Shown: positions 1 through 12,311 of the stretch, one piece after another
Layout of the letters: every line of letters begins with the position of its first letter
Position numbering within the stretch: the stretch's first letter is position 1
Assembly (NCBI GenBank): GCA_905479885.1
Contig: CAJQOE010000088.1
Location: 1-32,618, forward strand
Source of the DNA: an uncultured Rickettsiaceae bacterium
Lineage (GTDB): Bacteria > Pseudomonadota > Alphaproteobacteria > Rickettsiales > Rickettsiaceae
Direction of reading: 5' to 3'
DNA length: 32,618 nt
Notes under the pieces: model-generated
Told to the model about the DNA's origin: nothing
Seen by the model: the letters and a program-made list of their open reading frames with translations, nothing else
The model's database searches: none
Translations under genes and position numbers: made by a program

Positions 1-639
1 GTGAAGCTGTTATGCTGTAATCTAATTGACGCAACGAACCAGCTGCAGAATTCCTTGGATTAGCAAACAACGCCTTGCCTTCTGCTGCTTGTCGAGCGTT
101 TAATGCCTCAAAATCTTGTTTTTCAATATAAATTTCTCCTCTGACTTCTAGTAAAGCAGGAGCGTTTTCTATAAAATGCGGAAGATTCTGGATAGTCTTA
201 ATATTCTGCGTAATATTTTCTCCTACGTAGCCATTACCGCGAGTTGCGCCAGTTACTAGCCGACCATTTTCATAAGTAACTGAGAATGAAACCCCATCAA
301 TTTTAGGCTCACAAAAAATCTGAGGGAAATCTTTAATAGATAAGAAGCGCTTAATCCTTTCAACAAAATCATACACATCCTCTTCAGAGAAACAATTACC
401 TAGCGACAGCATAGTTTGCTTATGTGTATATTTAGAAAATTTATCCTGCAGGGTGCTGCCGACAGTTTGCGTAGGGCTATTGCTCTTAACAAATTCTGGA
501 AATTGCTCTTCTAATTTCTGCAATCTGTAAAAAAGCTGGTCATACTCAGCATCAGAAATTGTAGGCGCGTCATGCAGGTAATACTCCTCATTATATTTTT
601 TGATCAGCTCCGCTAACTCTTTAATTTCCGCTTCTTTAT

Positions 640-643
<4 letters not shown>
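1..643 (-). CDS. ligA: NAD-dependent DNA ligase LigA, N-terminal half (adenylation domain), truncated at window edge
   Basis: Reverse-complement translation from ATG at 643: [51 protein letters not shown]...[35 protein letters not shown]...[14 protein letters not shown]...[21 protein letters not shown]. It contains the LigA KIDG nucleotidyl-transfer motif and [14 protein letters not shown]. Open to position 1. Not in the supplied ORF track because it runs off the edge. Confidence 0.95.
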
Positions 644-3802
<3,159 letters not shown>

Positions 3803-3806
<4 letters not shown>

Positions 3807-4441
3807 GAGCTGTTTCTTGATGATTCCTTCTTGCTGTATGTTCGGTTGCGTAGTTCATCTATAAGAGAATCAATGCCACGAGTAGAGATAACGCTATTAA
3901 ACTCAGCTTGTTGAGAATTTAATATACTGATGCCTTCGGTAATAATATCACTAATGCGGTATGGGTCTTTTTTATTACCATCGATTTTATGCACTAAATA
4001 GTCGACTTTTATCGGCGATTGACCACTAGGTCGTAATATTTCCATGTTTATAATAAACATATCATCTTCAATCTGTCTTATGTTTTTTAAGACCGATTTT
4101 TCGCCGCTATAGCTGCTAGATAGATCCGAGTAGGCTTTGATTACAAACTGTGAATACACCTTTATGAACTCATCCAGCTTTGCTGATGAAATTGACCTGC
4201 GATGCCTGCCAAGAGCGTAGTTAGCCATCCAGTCTAAGTATAGGTGTGAGCGAATTAGTTCCCGAGCCGTAGTATTTTTTTGGGCATCGGAGAGCTTGGG
4301 ATCATTGAAGGTCGTGTAACCTTCATCAATAAGTGTTTCTATATATATTTTTAAATCATTTGTGTCTTGAGATGCTTGTGTACTAGATACTGAAAACAAA
4401 AGCATTAGTATAATTGTACGTGATATAGATTTCATAATCAT
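3803..4441 (-). CDS. mlaC: MlaC/Ttg2D-like phospholipid-binding periplasmic protein
   Basis: 212 aa with N-terminal signal peptide and MlaC-like pattern (RELIRSHLYLDWMANYALGRHRRSISSAKLDEFIKVYSQFVIKAYSD); adjacent to mlaA. Confidence 0.82.
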
Positions 4442-4462
4442 AGCCTAATAAATGAGTGTATT

Positions 4463-4500
4463 AAGGTCAGCTTCAATCGAAACTAGATGAAGCTGACTTT
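4463..4500. repeat. Intergenic inverted repeat (perfect 10-bp arms, 12-nt loop) between mlaA and mlaC
   Basis: GTCAGCTTCA (4466-4475) and TGAAGCTGAC (4488-4497), extended imperfectly to AAGGTCAGCTTCA/TGAAGCTGACTTT. No strong T-tract on either side. Confidence 0.7.
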
Positions 4501-4536
4501 AAAAATATGATTATAACAAATAAGTAAACTTAAAGA

Positions 4537-5307
4537 CTATTTATTATTTACCGATGGGCATTTAAATCCTACTGGGTATGCCATTTTAGCTTCTCTTTGA
4601 TTTAAAATTGCATCTCTAATAGCAATATAAGAATCAGTGGAGTTGCGCGTGACATGATCAGTAAATGGCATAATTTGATCACGATGATGTATAACTTTAA
4701 CACCAGTTAAGGTAAGTTTAAAATCCTTATGTGTAAAGTATTGAACAGGGTTTAGCGCTGAATTCATGGCTAATGGATCCATAACATCACGCGCGTTCAT
4801 ACCGCCATATATCGGTAATACAATATATGGTCCAGCACCAAGTCCATAATGCGCAAGAGTATTGCCAAATGTTTGAGATTCTGCAGTTAAGCCAAATTTA
4901 CTTGCGACATCAAATAATCCTAAAACTCCAAATGTCGAGTTGATGGCAAAGCGCCAGAAAGTTTTAAATGCCCCTTGACCTTCTCCTTGGATACTATAAT
5001 TCACAGTCGATAAAGGTTCGCCAATATTGTTAATAAAACTACCAACTCTTCCTTTAGTATAGTCATTAGTAAATCTACCATAACCTTTTGCAATTGGTCT
5101 TAGGATAAATGTATCAAGAACTCCATTGAAGATAAAAACTTTGCGATTTAATGCCTCGTATGGGTCATAAACTTCGCAACGGTTATTTAAAGCTGCATAA
5201 TTATAACTATAATTATCCTCATCTAGAGTTTGTTTGGCTGTAGCGTTGGTAGTAGTAAAACAAAGTAACATTACTAGTGTTAGATTAATAATAGATTTAA
5301 TATGCAT
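4537..5307 (-). CDS. mlaA: MlaA/VacJ family outer-membrane lipid asymmetry protein
   Basis: YDPYEALNRKVFIFNGVLD, NNIGEPLSTVNYSIQG, RFAINSTFGVLGLFDVASKFGL, QTFGNTLAHYGLGAGPYIVLPIYG: canonical VacJ motifs. Confidence 0.93.
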   Translation of the reverse strand: MHIKSIINLTLVMLLCFTTTNATAKQTLDEDNYSYNYAALNNRCEVYDPYEALNRKVFIFNGVLDTFILRPIAKGYGRFTNDYTKGRVGSFINNIGEPLSTVNYSIQGEGQGAFKTFWRFAINSTFGVLGLFDVASKFGLTAESQTFGNTLAHYGLGAGPYIVLPIYGGMNARDVMDPLAMNSALNPVQYFTHKDFKLTLTGVKVIHHRDQIMPFTDHVTRNSTDSYIAIRDAILNQREAKMAYPVGFKCPSVNNK

Positions 5308-5323
5308 GTTTTCCCCTTAATAT

Positions 5324-6331
5324 CTATTTGGTGCACACAAATATAGAGTAATTATTTTTAATTTCTAGAGAAAATTCTTTGGAAATTAAAATTTGATAAC
5401 CAGATCTGGCCAATTCTTCTTCAAGTTGCTTGTGGTTATAAGAGAATTCTAGCGTTTGGCTGGATAAGGTATTTTTAGCATCAGAGCTAACTGCAAAGGC
5501 GAAATAACCAGATGGTTGCAGTAATAAAGAGACATTATTAAAAATCTTTTGTAAGTCAGCTTCGAATGAAAAACCATGCATACTACAAATTACATCATAT
5601 TTTTTTTTACTTTCTTCGAGGAAGCTATTTACAGGTGTATGTATAATCTCATCGTATAATTTTTGCTCAGGGAAACAAATAGGTTGCAGTTGAATCATTG
5701 AATTAGAAATCTCTACCGCTGTGAGGGTGAAACTGTCCTGCATACGTTTGTTGATTTCATAACCTAGTATACCTATGTTGCTGCCAAGTTCTAGAATAGT
5801 GTATTCTTCTGGAAGTTTAGTTATTGCCGAGGAAAGCTCTAATACTAATTGTTTCGGGAGATTGATGGTATCGCTAACGAATTTATCTATAAATAAGTCA
5901 GCCATTATATCTCTATGGATTTGATGTACAGCATTAGGGATTGGCTGATTCGAATCTATAGATTTTACAAAAGATAAAAGGTTAATCTTATCTTCGTCGC
6001 CTGCTTTAGTTAGATGAATAATAGATTGTTTATAGTTGGCTTTTAGTAAATAAACCCAGCCCAACCAGTAATTGGCCTCTTGGTGCTTTGGGGATAGAAA
6101 TTTATCTACAAGCTTGAAACGAAATATTGCGTCGCCATAATTACGGTTATATACATGATAAATACCTAAATCCATATTGCTATCTGTTATGTTTTTTAAA
6201 CGATAATGCAAGAAGTCGAATTCTTTTTTTATTTTAGCAATTTGTGTCTTTATCCAAGTAGGTGTATTTATAATGCCTGAAAAGCAAAGTTTTGTGGCAT
6301 TTGCTACGGATGAAAATAAGTTCTTGATCAT
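5324..6331 (-). CDS. Protein with TPR-like N-terminal part and SAM-dependent methyltransferase domain
   Basis: N-terminal DAIFRFKLVDKFLSPKHQEANYWLGWVYLLKANYKQSIIHLTKA repeat-like helices; C-terminal class I methyltransferase pattern (YTILELGSNIGILGYEI...AVEISNSMIQLQ...YDVICSMHGFSFEADLQKIFNNVSLLLQPSGYFAFAVS). Confidence 0.75.
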   Translation of the reverse strand: MIKNLFSSVANATKLCFSGIINTPTWIKTQIAKIKKEFDFLHYRLKNITDSNMDLGIYHVYNRNYGDAIFRFKLVDKFLSPKHQEANYWLGWVYLLKANYKQSIIHLTKAGDEDKINLLSFVKSIDSNQPIPNAVHQIHRDIMADLFIDKFVSDTINLPKQLVLELSSAITKLPEEYTILELGSNIGILGYEINKRMQDSFTLTAVEISNSMIQLQPICFPEQKLYDEIIHTPVNSFLEESKKKYDVICSMHGFSFEADLQKIFNNVSLLLQPSGYFAFAVSSDAKNTLSSQTLEFSYNHKQLEEELARSGYQILISKEFSLEIKNNYSIFVCTK

Positions 6332-6438
6332 AATTTAATTAGTGTGTTTGATTTAGTGTGAATGTTCTCATATAATTTACAGTAGTTCAAATTATATGAA
6401 TAATAAACTATAAACAAATTTAAACTGGGTACAGAATT

Positions 6439-7641
6439 ATGTCACTAATAGCAAAAAGACTTCAAGCAGTAAAGCCTTCTCCTACACTCGCTGTTACAGC
6501 CAAAGCAAAAGAGTTAGCTAGCCAGGGAGTGAATATTATATCATTGGCAGCTGGTGAACCAGATTTTGATACTCCAGAAAATATTAAAAATGCTGCTATT
6601 GCTGGTATTAAAAATGGCGCTACAAAATATACTGACGTTTCTGGTTCAAAGGAATTACGTCTAGCAGTATGCAATAAGTTTAAGCGTGAAAATAATTTAG
6701 ACTATGCTCTAGATGAAGTAATAGTTAGTACTGGTGGTAAGCAAGTTATATATAACTTATTTATGGCCACTATTAATGATGGAGACGAAGTAATCATACC
6801 GGCTCCATACTGGGTTTCTTATCCAGACATGGTATTGCTTGCAGGAGGCACCCCAGTATCTGTTCCTTCTGATATACAAACTGGATTTAGAGCAAAACCA
6901 GAAGATATAGAAGCTGCCATAACAAAAAAAAGTAAGTGGATAATATTAAACTCTCCAAGCAATCCATCTGGTGCTACTTATACTGAAAGTGAATTAGAGG
7001 CCTTTGCTGATGTGGTTAGAAAGCATCCGCAATTAAATGTAATGTGTGACGATATATACGAACATATTACATTTGATGGATTTGCCTTTAAAACGCTAGC
7101 AACTGTTGCTCCAGACCTAAAGGACCGTATTTTTATAATAAATGGTGTTTCAAAAGCATATTCTATGACAGGTTGGAGAATTGGTTATGGAGCCGGTACA
7201 AAAGAGATAATCAAGGCTATGAGCATGGTGCAGTCGCAAAGTACATCTAACCCATCTTCAGTCAGTCAAGTAGCTGCACTTGAAGCTCTTTCAGGAGCAC
7301 AGGGATACATTGAAACTAACGCGATTAACTTTCAAAAGAAGCGTGATTTAGTTTTGTCTTTAATTAATAATATTCCAGGGCTTGATTGTTATAAATCCGA
7401 AGGTGCTTTCTATCTATTCCCAAAATGTTCTGAGTTATTTGGCAAAAAAACTCAGGATGGGGCGGTTATCAACTCTAGTAATGATTTAGCCAGTTACTTT
7501 TTAGAGAGCGCTAATGTGGCAGTCGTACCTGGTATTGCTTTTGGTTTAGAAGGGTATTTTAGAATATCCTATGCAACTTCTGAGAAATTATTGACAGAAG
7601 CTTGTCAAAGATTGGCTAAAGCTGTAGCACAACTGGCGTAA
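6439..7641 (+). CDS. aatA: Aspartate aminotransferase (class I PLP-dependent)
   Basis: 400 aa; AAGEPDFDTPENIKNAA, NSPSNPSGATYTESEL, NGVSKAYSMTGWRIGYGAG (PLP lysine), FRISYATS. Confidence 0.95.
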   Translation: MSLIAKRLQAVKPSPTLAVTAKAKELASQGVNIISLAAGEPDFDTPENIKNAAIAGIKNGATKYTDVSGSKELRLAVCNKFKRENNLDYALDEVIVSTGGKQVIYNLFMATINDGDEVIIPAPYWVSYPDMVLLAGGTPVSVPSDIQTGFRAKPEDIEAAITKKSKWIILNSPSNPSGATYTESELEAFADVVRKHPQLNVMCDDIYEHITFDGFAFKTLATVAPDLKDRIFIINGVSKAYSMTGWRIGYGAGTKEIIKAMSMVQSQSTSNPSSVSQVAALEALSGAQGYIETNAINFQKKRDLVLSLINNIPGLDCYKSEGAFYLFPKCSELFGKKTQDGAVINSSNDLASYFLESANVAVVPGIAFGLEGYFRISYATSEKLLTEACQRLAKAVAQLA

Positions 7642-8324
7642 TGATTAAAAAATCGTTCAAACATTTTCTAAAAAATAGCCCATTGGTACATAAATTATCG
7701 GTGGGTATTATTTTCCTCTATCTAAAAGTCGCATATTTAACCAATAAATGGATTTTTATTTGGCCAGAAGGTATGAAGGATGACGTAATAAATGCTAAAG
7801 ATGGCATATTATTTGCTATTTGGCATAATCGTTTAGCTTTTTCTATGCATATTTGTAGAAATTATGATGGTATGTACGGTCTAGCCTCACCGCATACTGA
7901 CGGTAAATTAATTACTGATGTAGTGAGAAAAATGGGCTATGGGATTATCGAAGGTTCAACGAATCGTAAACCTATAGAAGCACTTAGGGGGATTATTAAA
8001 CAAATTCAATCTGGTAATAAAGTAGTTATAACTCCAGATGGGCCAAGAGGACCAGTCTATAAGGTAAATAGTAGTATAACCCGCCTTGGTAAGAAGTATA
8101 ATAAAGAGGTGATACCAATTTCATGCATAGCTACAAAATATTTTGAATTAAAAAGCTGGGATCGTATGATTATTCCCAAAAATTTTGGTAAAATTGTAGT
8201 AATCTTTGGTAAGCCATTACAACTATCTGGTGATGAAAAGCAGGATAGCCAGCTACTTGAAGATACGCTTATGGAGCTTTCTTCAAAAGCAGAACTAACA
8301 ATGAGAGATAATATAATTAAATGA
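7641..8324 (+). CDS. DUF374 lysophospholipid acyltransferase-like protein
   Basis: FAIWHNRLAF, SPHTDGKLITDVVRKMGYGIIEGSTNRKPIEALR, TPDGPRGPVYKV: DUF374 motifs. Confidence 0.88.
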   Translation: MIKKSFKHFLKNSPLVHKLSVGIIFLYLKVAYLTNKWIFIWPEGMKDDVINAKDGILFAIWHNRLAFSMHICRNYDGMYGLASPHTDGKLITDVVRKMGYGIIEGSTNRKPIEALRGIIKQIQSGNKVVITPDGPRGPVYKVNSSITRLGKKYNKEVIPISCIATKYFELKSWDRMIIPKNFGKIVVIFGKPLQLSGDEKQDSQLLEDTLMELSSKAELTMRDNIIK

Positions 8325-9583
8325 TGATATTTCACTTTTATAATTTTATGAATTTTATACTGTTTCCAGTGTATTTTGTTGTACTTTTAGTTCGCTTAAT
8401 TAAAAAGAAAGATAACATAAAGTCAATTACTCAGCGTTTAGGAGGAGACATGACAGCTCGCCCCTCCGGAAGGCTAATCTGGATGCATGCCGCTAGTGTA
8501 GGCGAAGCTATGGTGGCAATTACGCTCGTAAGGGAATTGAATAAGCAATATCCCAATAGCAATTACTTGATTACTACTGGAACTCTTTCATCCGCTGATA
8601 TACTGGCTAAATGGTTGCCAAACAATGCTATGCATCAATTTACTCCTATAGATAACTTGCTTGTTGTGCAGAAGTTTATTAATCATTGGAAGCCAGATCT
8701 TGGAATATTCATTGAATCGGAATTATGGCCATGCTTGATTCAAGTCGCAGCTTCAAGATTTAATTTAATTTTGGTCAATGCTAGATTGTCGGATAAATCC
8801 TATGAACGTTGGCAGAGACGTAGAGAAATATTTCAACAAATCGTAGGGAATTTTAAAAATATACTTGTTCAAAGCAAGTCTGACTTAGACAAATATAGAG
8901 ATCTTGGTTGTAATAAAATCTTAAATTTAGGCAATCTTAAATTTGCTAATAAAGAGTTGGAAGTAGATAAAAAACAACTTCAAGAATTACAAATGCTACT
9001 GGCAAAGAAAAAGATATTTGTTGCTAGTAGCACGCATCATGAGGATGAAGAGGTTACTTTAAGTATTATCAAAAATTTTAAACAAAAAAATATCAATTAT
9101 TATCCAATTATTGTACTTAGACACCCAGAAAGACGGGATGAGCTTGCAAAGCGGTGTGTTAAATTAGGATTGAGTTATTCTATTCGTTCAGAAGAAGCTA
9201 TGCCGTCCTTAGAAAAAGACCTTTATATTGTCGATAGTTTTGGTGAATTAGGGCTATTTTATAGCCTTGCATTTATGAGTTTTGTTGGTGGCTCATTTAA
9301 ACATGGTGGACATAATTTAATGGAACCGGCTTATTTTGATAATGTAATTGTACTTGGACCAGATATGAGTAATTTTCAAAATATCGCAGATGATATGTTT
9401 AGCAGTAAAGCTGCTTTGCAAATAAATAACGCTCAGGAGCTGGCAGAGAAGATAGAATTTTTCTTTGATAAAAAACATCAACAAGAGGCAAATGAGTTTA
9501 GCAAAAATGCACGTAATTTTGTTTTAAATCGAGACGAAACTTTAGGCTGTTATATGCAGGAAATAGGTAAGTTTTTAAAATGA
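8321..9583 (+). CDS. waaA: 3-deoxy-D-manno-octulosonic acid transferase (KdtA/WaaA)
   Basis: IWMHAASVGEAMVAITLVREL, ESELWPCLIQ, NARLSDKSYERWQRR, ASSTHHEDEE, FVGGSFKHGGHNLMEPAYF. Confidence 0.95.
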   Translation: MMIFHFYNFMNFILFPVYFVVLLVRLIKKKDNIKSITQRLGGDMTARPSGRLIWMHAASVGEAMVAITLVRELNKQYPNSNYLITTGTLSSADILAKWLPNNAMHQFTPIDNLLVVQKFINHWKPDLGIFIESELWPCLIQVAASRFNLILVNARLSDKSYERWQRRREIFQQIVGNFKNILVQSKSDLDKYRDLGCNKILNLGNLKFANKELEVDKKQLQELQMLLAKKKIFVASSTHHEDEEVTLSIIKNFKQKNINYYPIIVLRHPERRDELAKRCVKLGLSYSIRSEEAMPSLEKDLYIVDSFGELGLFYSLAFMSFVGGSFKHGGHNLMEPAYFDNVIVLGPDMSNFQNIADDMFSSKAALQINNAQELAEKIEFFFDKKHQQEANEFSKNARNFVLNRDETLGCYMQEIGKFLK

Positions 9584-10554
9584 TAAAACTGATATATCCA
9601 AAATTTTGGTCAAAAAATGGAGTGTTGTCATATTTATTGATACCATTTTCTTGGATATATATTTTTCTCGGGAAGGTCCGCACAATATTAGTCAAACCAG
9701 TGAAGATAGACGCTAAAGTAATTTGCGTGGGTAATATGAGTGTTGGCGGTACAGGTAAAACACAAATAGTATTATGGTTAGCCAAGCGTCTTGCTCAAAG
9801 GAAAGCAAACTTTTTAGTAGTAACGAAAGGTTATGGTTCTAGTCTACGAGGAGCTAAACTTGTAGAAAAAACTGACTTAGCATCAGAAGTAGGCGATGAA
9901 TCAGTGCTACTTAGCACATATGCACCAGTACTCGCTGCTAAAAATATAAAAGCTGCATTGCCAATTATTGCAAAATTAAAACCAGAAATAGTAATTTTTG
10001 ACGATGGATTACAAAATCCAGGTTTCATTAAAGATTTAAATATATTGGTTATAGATGCCAATAGAGCTGTAGGTAACAGAAATATATTTCCTTCTGGTCC
10101 GCTTAGGGAATCTACAAAGTCGGCTCTAGATAAATCTGATATTATTGTTATGGTTGGAAATGATTTGTGCCAAGATTTTACACTTATTAACAATATAATA
10201 GCTAATGATAAACCTCTCTTTAAAGCTAAAATAAAACTAAAGGCTCAATTAGATTTAAGTAAAAGATATTATGCGTTTACTGCAATAGGCAATCCAGATA
10301 GGTTTTATGACTTGTTAAAAAACCAAGGGGCAACTCTAGCCGAAGTGCAGTCTTTTTCAGACCATCATAATTATACCAAGCTTGAAATTGAAGCTCTGCA
10401 AGTTCATGCCAAGCAAAATAAATATTCTTTGATTACTACAAAAAAGGATTACGTGAAGATACCTAAAGATGACAACGTAATATGTGCAGATGTAGTACTT
10501 GATATTGATAATGAACAAAATTTATTCAGCTTTATATATGATAAAAAAAATTAA
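9580..10554 (+). CDS. lpxK: Tetraacyldisaccharide 4'-kinase LpxK
   Basis: Walker A VGNMSVGGTGKTQ, TKGYGSS, VGDESVLLS, FDDGLQNPGFIKDLNILVIDANRAVGNRNIFPSGPLRE. Confidence 0.95.
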   Translation: MIKLIYPKFWSKNGVLSYLLIPFSWIYIFLGKVRTILVKPVKIDAKVICVGNMSVGGTGKTQIVLWLAKRLAQRKANFLVVTKGYGSSLRGAKLVEKTDLASEVGDESVLLSTYAPVLAAKNIKAALPIIAKLKPEIVIFDDGLQNPGFIKDLNILVIDANRAVGNRNIFPSGPLRESTKSALDKSDIIVMVGNDLCQDFTLINNIIANDKPLFKAKIKLKAQLDLSKRYYAFTAIGNPDRFYDLLKNQGATLAEVQSFSDHHNYTKLEIEALQVHAKQNKYSLITTKKDYVKIPKDDNVICADVVLDIDNEQNLFSFIYDKKN

Positions 10555-11407
10555 ACATCTATTTGAATATATAATATTTATCGCTTTGACTAGTTTTCTA
10601 AGAGTATTATCTGTGGATAAAGCCGCTAGTTTATGTAGCATGTTGGCCAGAAAAATTGGTCCATATTTAGGTGTTAGTAATATTGCTAGAAGTAACTTAC
10701 AGAAAGTTTATGGCAATGATATTAATATAGAAAAAACCATAGATGAATTATGGGATAATTATGGACGCTATATAGGCGAGTTTGCGTTCATAAATAGCAT
10801 GAGCGATGAAGAGCTGTTGAAAAGAGTTAAGCTTACAGGGCTTGAAAATGTCAAAAAATTTCAAGAGCAAGGCCGGCCATTTATGTTGTTTTTAGGGCAT
10901 CAGGCTAATTGGGATTTTGTTATTCGTAGAATTAACGATATATACCCTAAATTTGGTATAGTATACAGAAAGGCTAATAATCCTTATGTTGACCGATGTA
11001 TCCTTGGTGAGCGTTCTAGTGACTCAAATATAATTATGATTCCCAAGGGGCCATCTGGTGTTAAAGATTTAATGCGTGCAATTAAATCCAAAATGTCGAT
11101 AGCTATGTTGGTGGATCAAAAAATGAATGATGGTATCGAAGTACCATTCTTCAATAAACCAGCTATGACCGCACCCGCAATTGCTAAGTTAAGTTTGCGA
11201 TATAATTATCCAATAATTCCATGTCAGATTATTCGTTTAAAAGGGAGTTATTTTGAATTAAAATTGCATCCGGAGTTAAAATACAAGGCGACAAAAAATA
11301 CGGAGCAGGATTACTACAACATAATGCTTGCTATAAATAAAAAACTTGAAGAATGGATACGTAAAAAGCCAGGGCAATGGTTTTGGTTCCATAATAGATG
11401 GAAATAA
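10538..11407 (+). CDS. lpxL: Lipid A biosynthesis late acyltransferase (LpxL/HtrB family)
   Basis: HX4D-type motif FLGHQANWDFVIRRI, YRKANNPYVDRCILGER, MLVDQKMNDGIEVPFFNKPAMTAPAIAKLS, PGQWFWFHNRWK. Start adjusted from 10499 to ATG 10538 (MIKKIKHLFEY), which reduces overlap with lpxK. Confidence 0.9.
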   Translation: MIKKIKHLFEYIIFIALTSFLRVLSVDKAASLCSMLARKIGPYLGVSNIARSNLQKVYGNDINIEKTIDELWDNYGRYIGEFAFINSMSDEELLKRVKLTGLENVKKFQEQGRPFMLFLGHQANWDFVIRRINDIYPKFGIVYRKANNPYVDRCILGERSSDSNIIMIPKGPSGVKDLMRAIKSKMSIAMLVDQKMNDGIEVPFFNKPAMTAPAIAKLSLRYNYPIIPCQIIRLKGSYFELKLHPELKYKATKNTEQDYYNIMLAINKKLEEWIRKKPGQWFWFHNRWK

Positions 11408-11482
11408 TGTTTTTTATTGAGTTTTTAATTATATGGTAATAGAATGCTACGCTGTATATAATTATTAACAAGTAGTTTATTT

Positions 11483-12193
11483 ATGCCTGAAGTTTTTTTC
11501 AATGGTCCGGCTGGTCGTATAGAAGGGCAATATACTCAGTTTCCTAATCCACAAGCTCCTATAGCATTAGTATTACATCCACACCCGCTTTATGGTGGAA
11601 CGATGAATAATAAAGTCGTGTATAACGTATATAAAACTTTATTTGACAATGACTTTACCGTTCTAAGGATGAATTTTCGTGGGGTTGGTAGATCTATGGG
11701 CGAATTTGATGATGGCGTTGGAGAGATGACAGATGCGGCAACAGCACTAGATTGGCTGCAAGTGAATCATCCTATGAGTAAAGTTAATTTAATAGCTGGA
11801 TTTTCCTTTGGTGCATGGATAGCTATGCAACTTATAATGCGTAGACCAGAAATTACTAATTTTTTAGCTGTGTCGCCTCCAGTTAATAAATATGATTTTT
11901 CGTTCTTATCTCCATGTCCAATTCCTGGATTAATAGTGCAAGGCGATAAAGATAGTGTCGTTACAGAAGAATCAGTGCATAATTTAGCGCAAAGATTAGC
12001 TAAACAGAAAAATGTTCATGTTGATTACCGCATGATAGGAGGCGCTGATCATTTCTTTCGTAATAAAATTGATGTATTTAATCAAGAAATTGATGATTAC
12101 CTGAAGAGCACATTCTCGCACCAAGAGGTTAAAGTAAAAAAATCAAGCACAGATAAGGCCAAGCCTGCAGTTAAAAAGATCTTTTTAGATTAG
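11483..12193 (+). CDS. Alpha/beta hydrolase (COG2945-like)
   Basis: HPHPLYGGTMNNKVVYNVYKTLFDNDFTVLRMNFRGVGRS, nucleophile GFSFGAW, VQGDKDSVV, GADHFF. Confidence 0.88.
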   Translation: MPEVFFNGPAGRIEGQYTQFPNPQAPIALVLHPHPLYGGTMNNKVVYNVYKTLFDNDFTVLRMNFRGVGRSMGEFDDGVGEMTDAATALDWLQVNHPMSKVNLIAGFSFGAWIAMQLIMRRPEITNFLAVSPPVNKYDFSFLSPCPIPGLIVQGDKDSVVTEESVHNLAQRLAKQKNVHVDYRMIGGADHFFRNKIDVFNQEIDDYLKSTFSHQEVKVKKSSTDKAKPAVKKIFLD

Positions 12194-12311
12194 ATTATTG
12201 TGGTATTTTAGCTAATTATCATCCTAGAGCACAATATAAATTACTATTGCTGCTTGTGCGGGTAACCAAATCGTATACACTCAACTTAATTAAATAATTA
12301 AGAGTTGTCTT

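Noticed and set aside
5553-5570. AAGTCAGCTTCGAATGA in the methyltransferase gene resembling one arm of the mlaA-mlaC hairpin
   Set aside because: Only about 11 bp shared, within a coding region and without a partner arm; likely chance.
9831-10193. 120-aa minus-strand ORF inside lpxK
   Set aside because: Antisense shadow ORF of a conserved gene.
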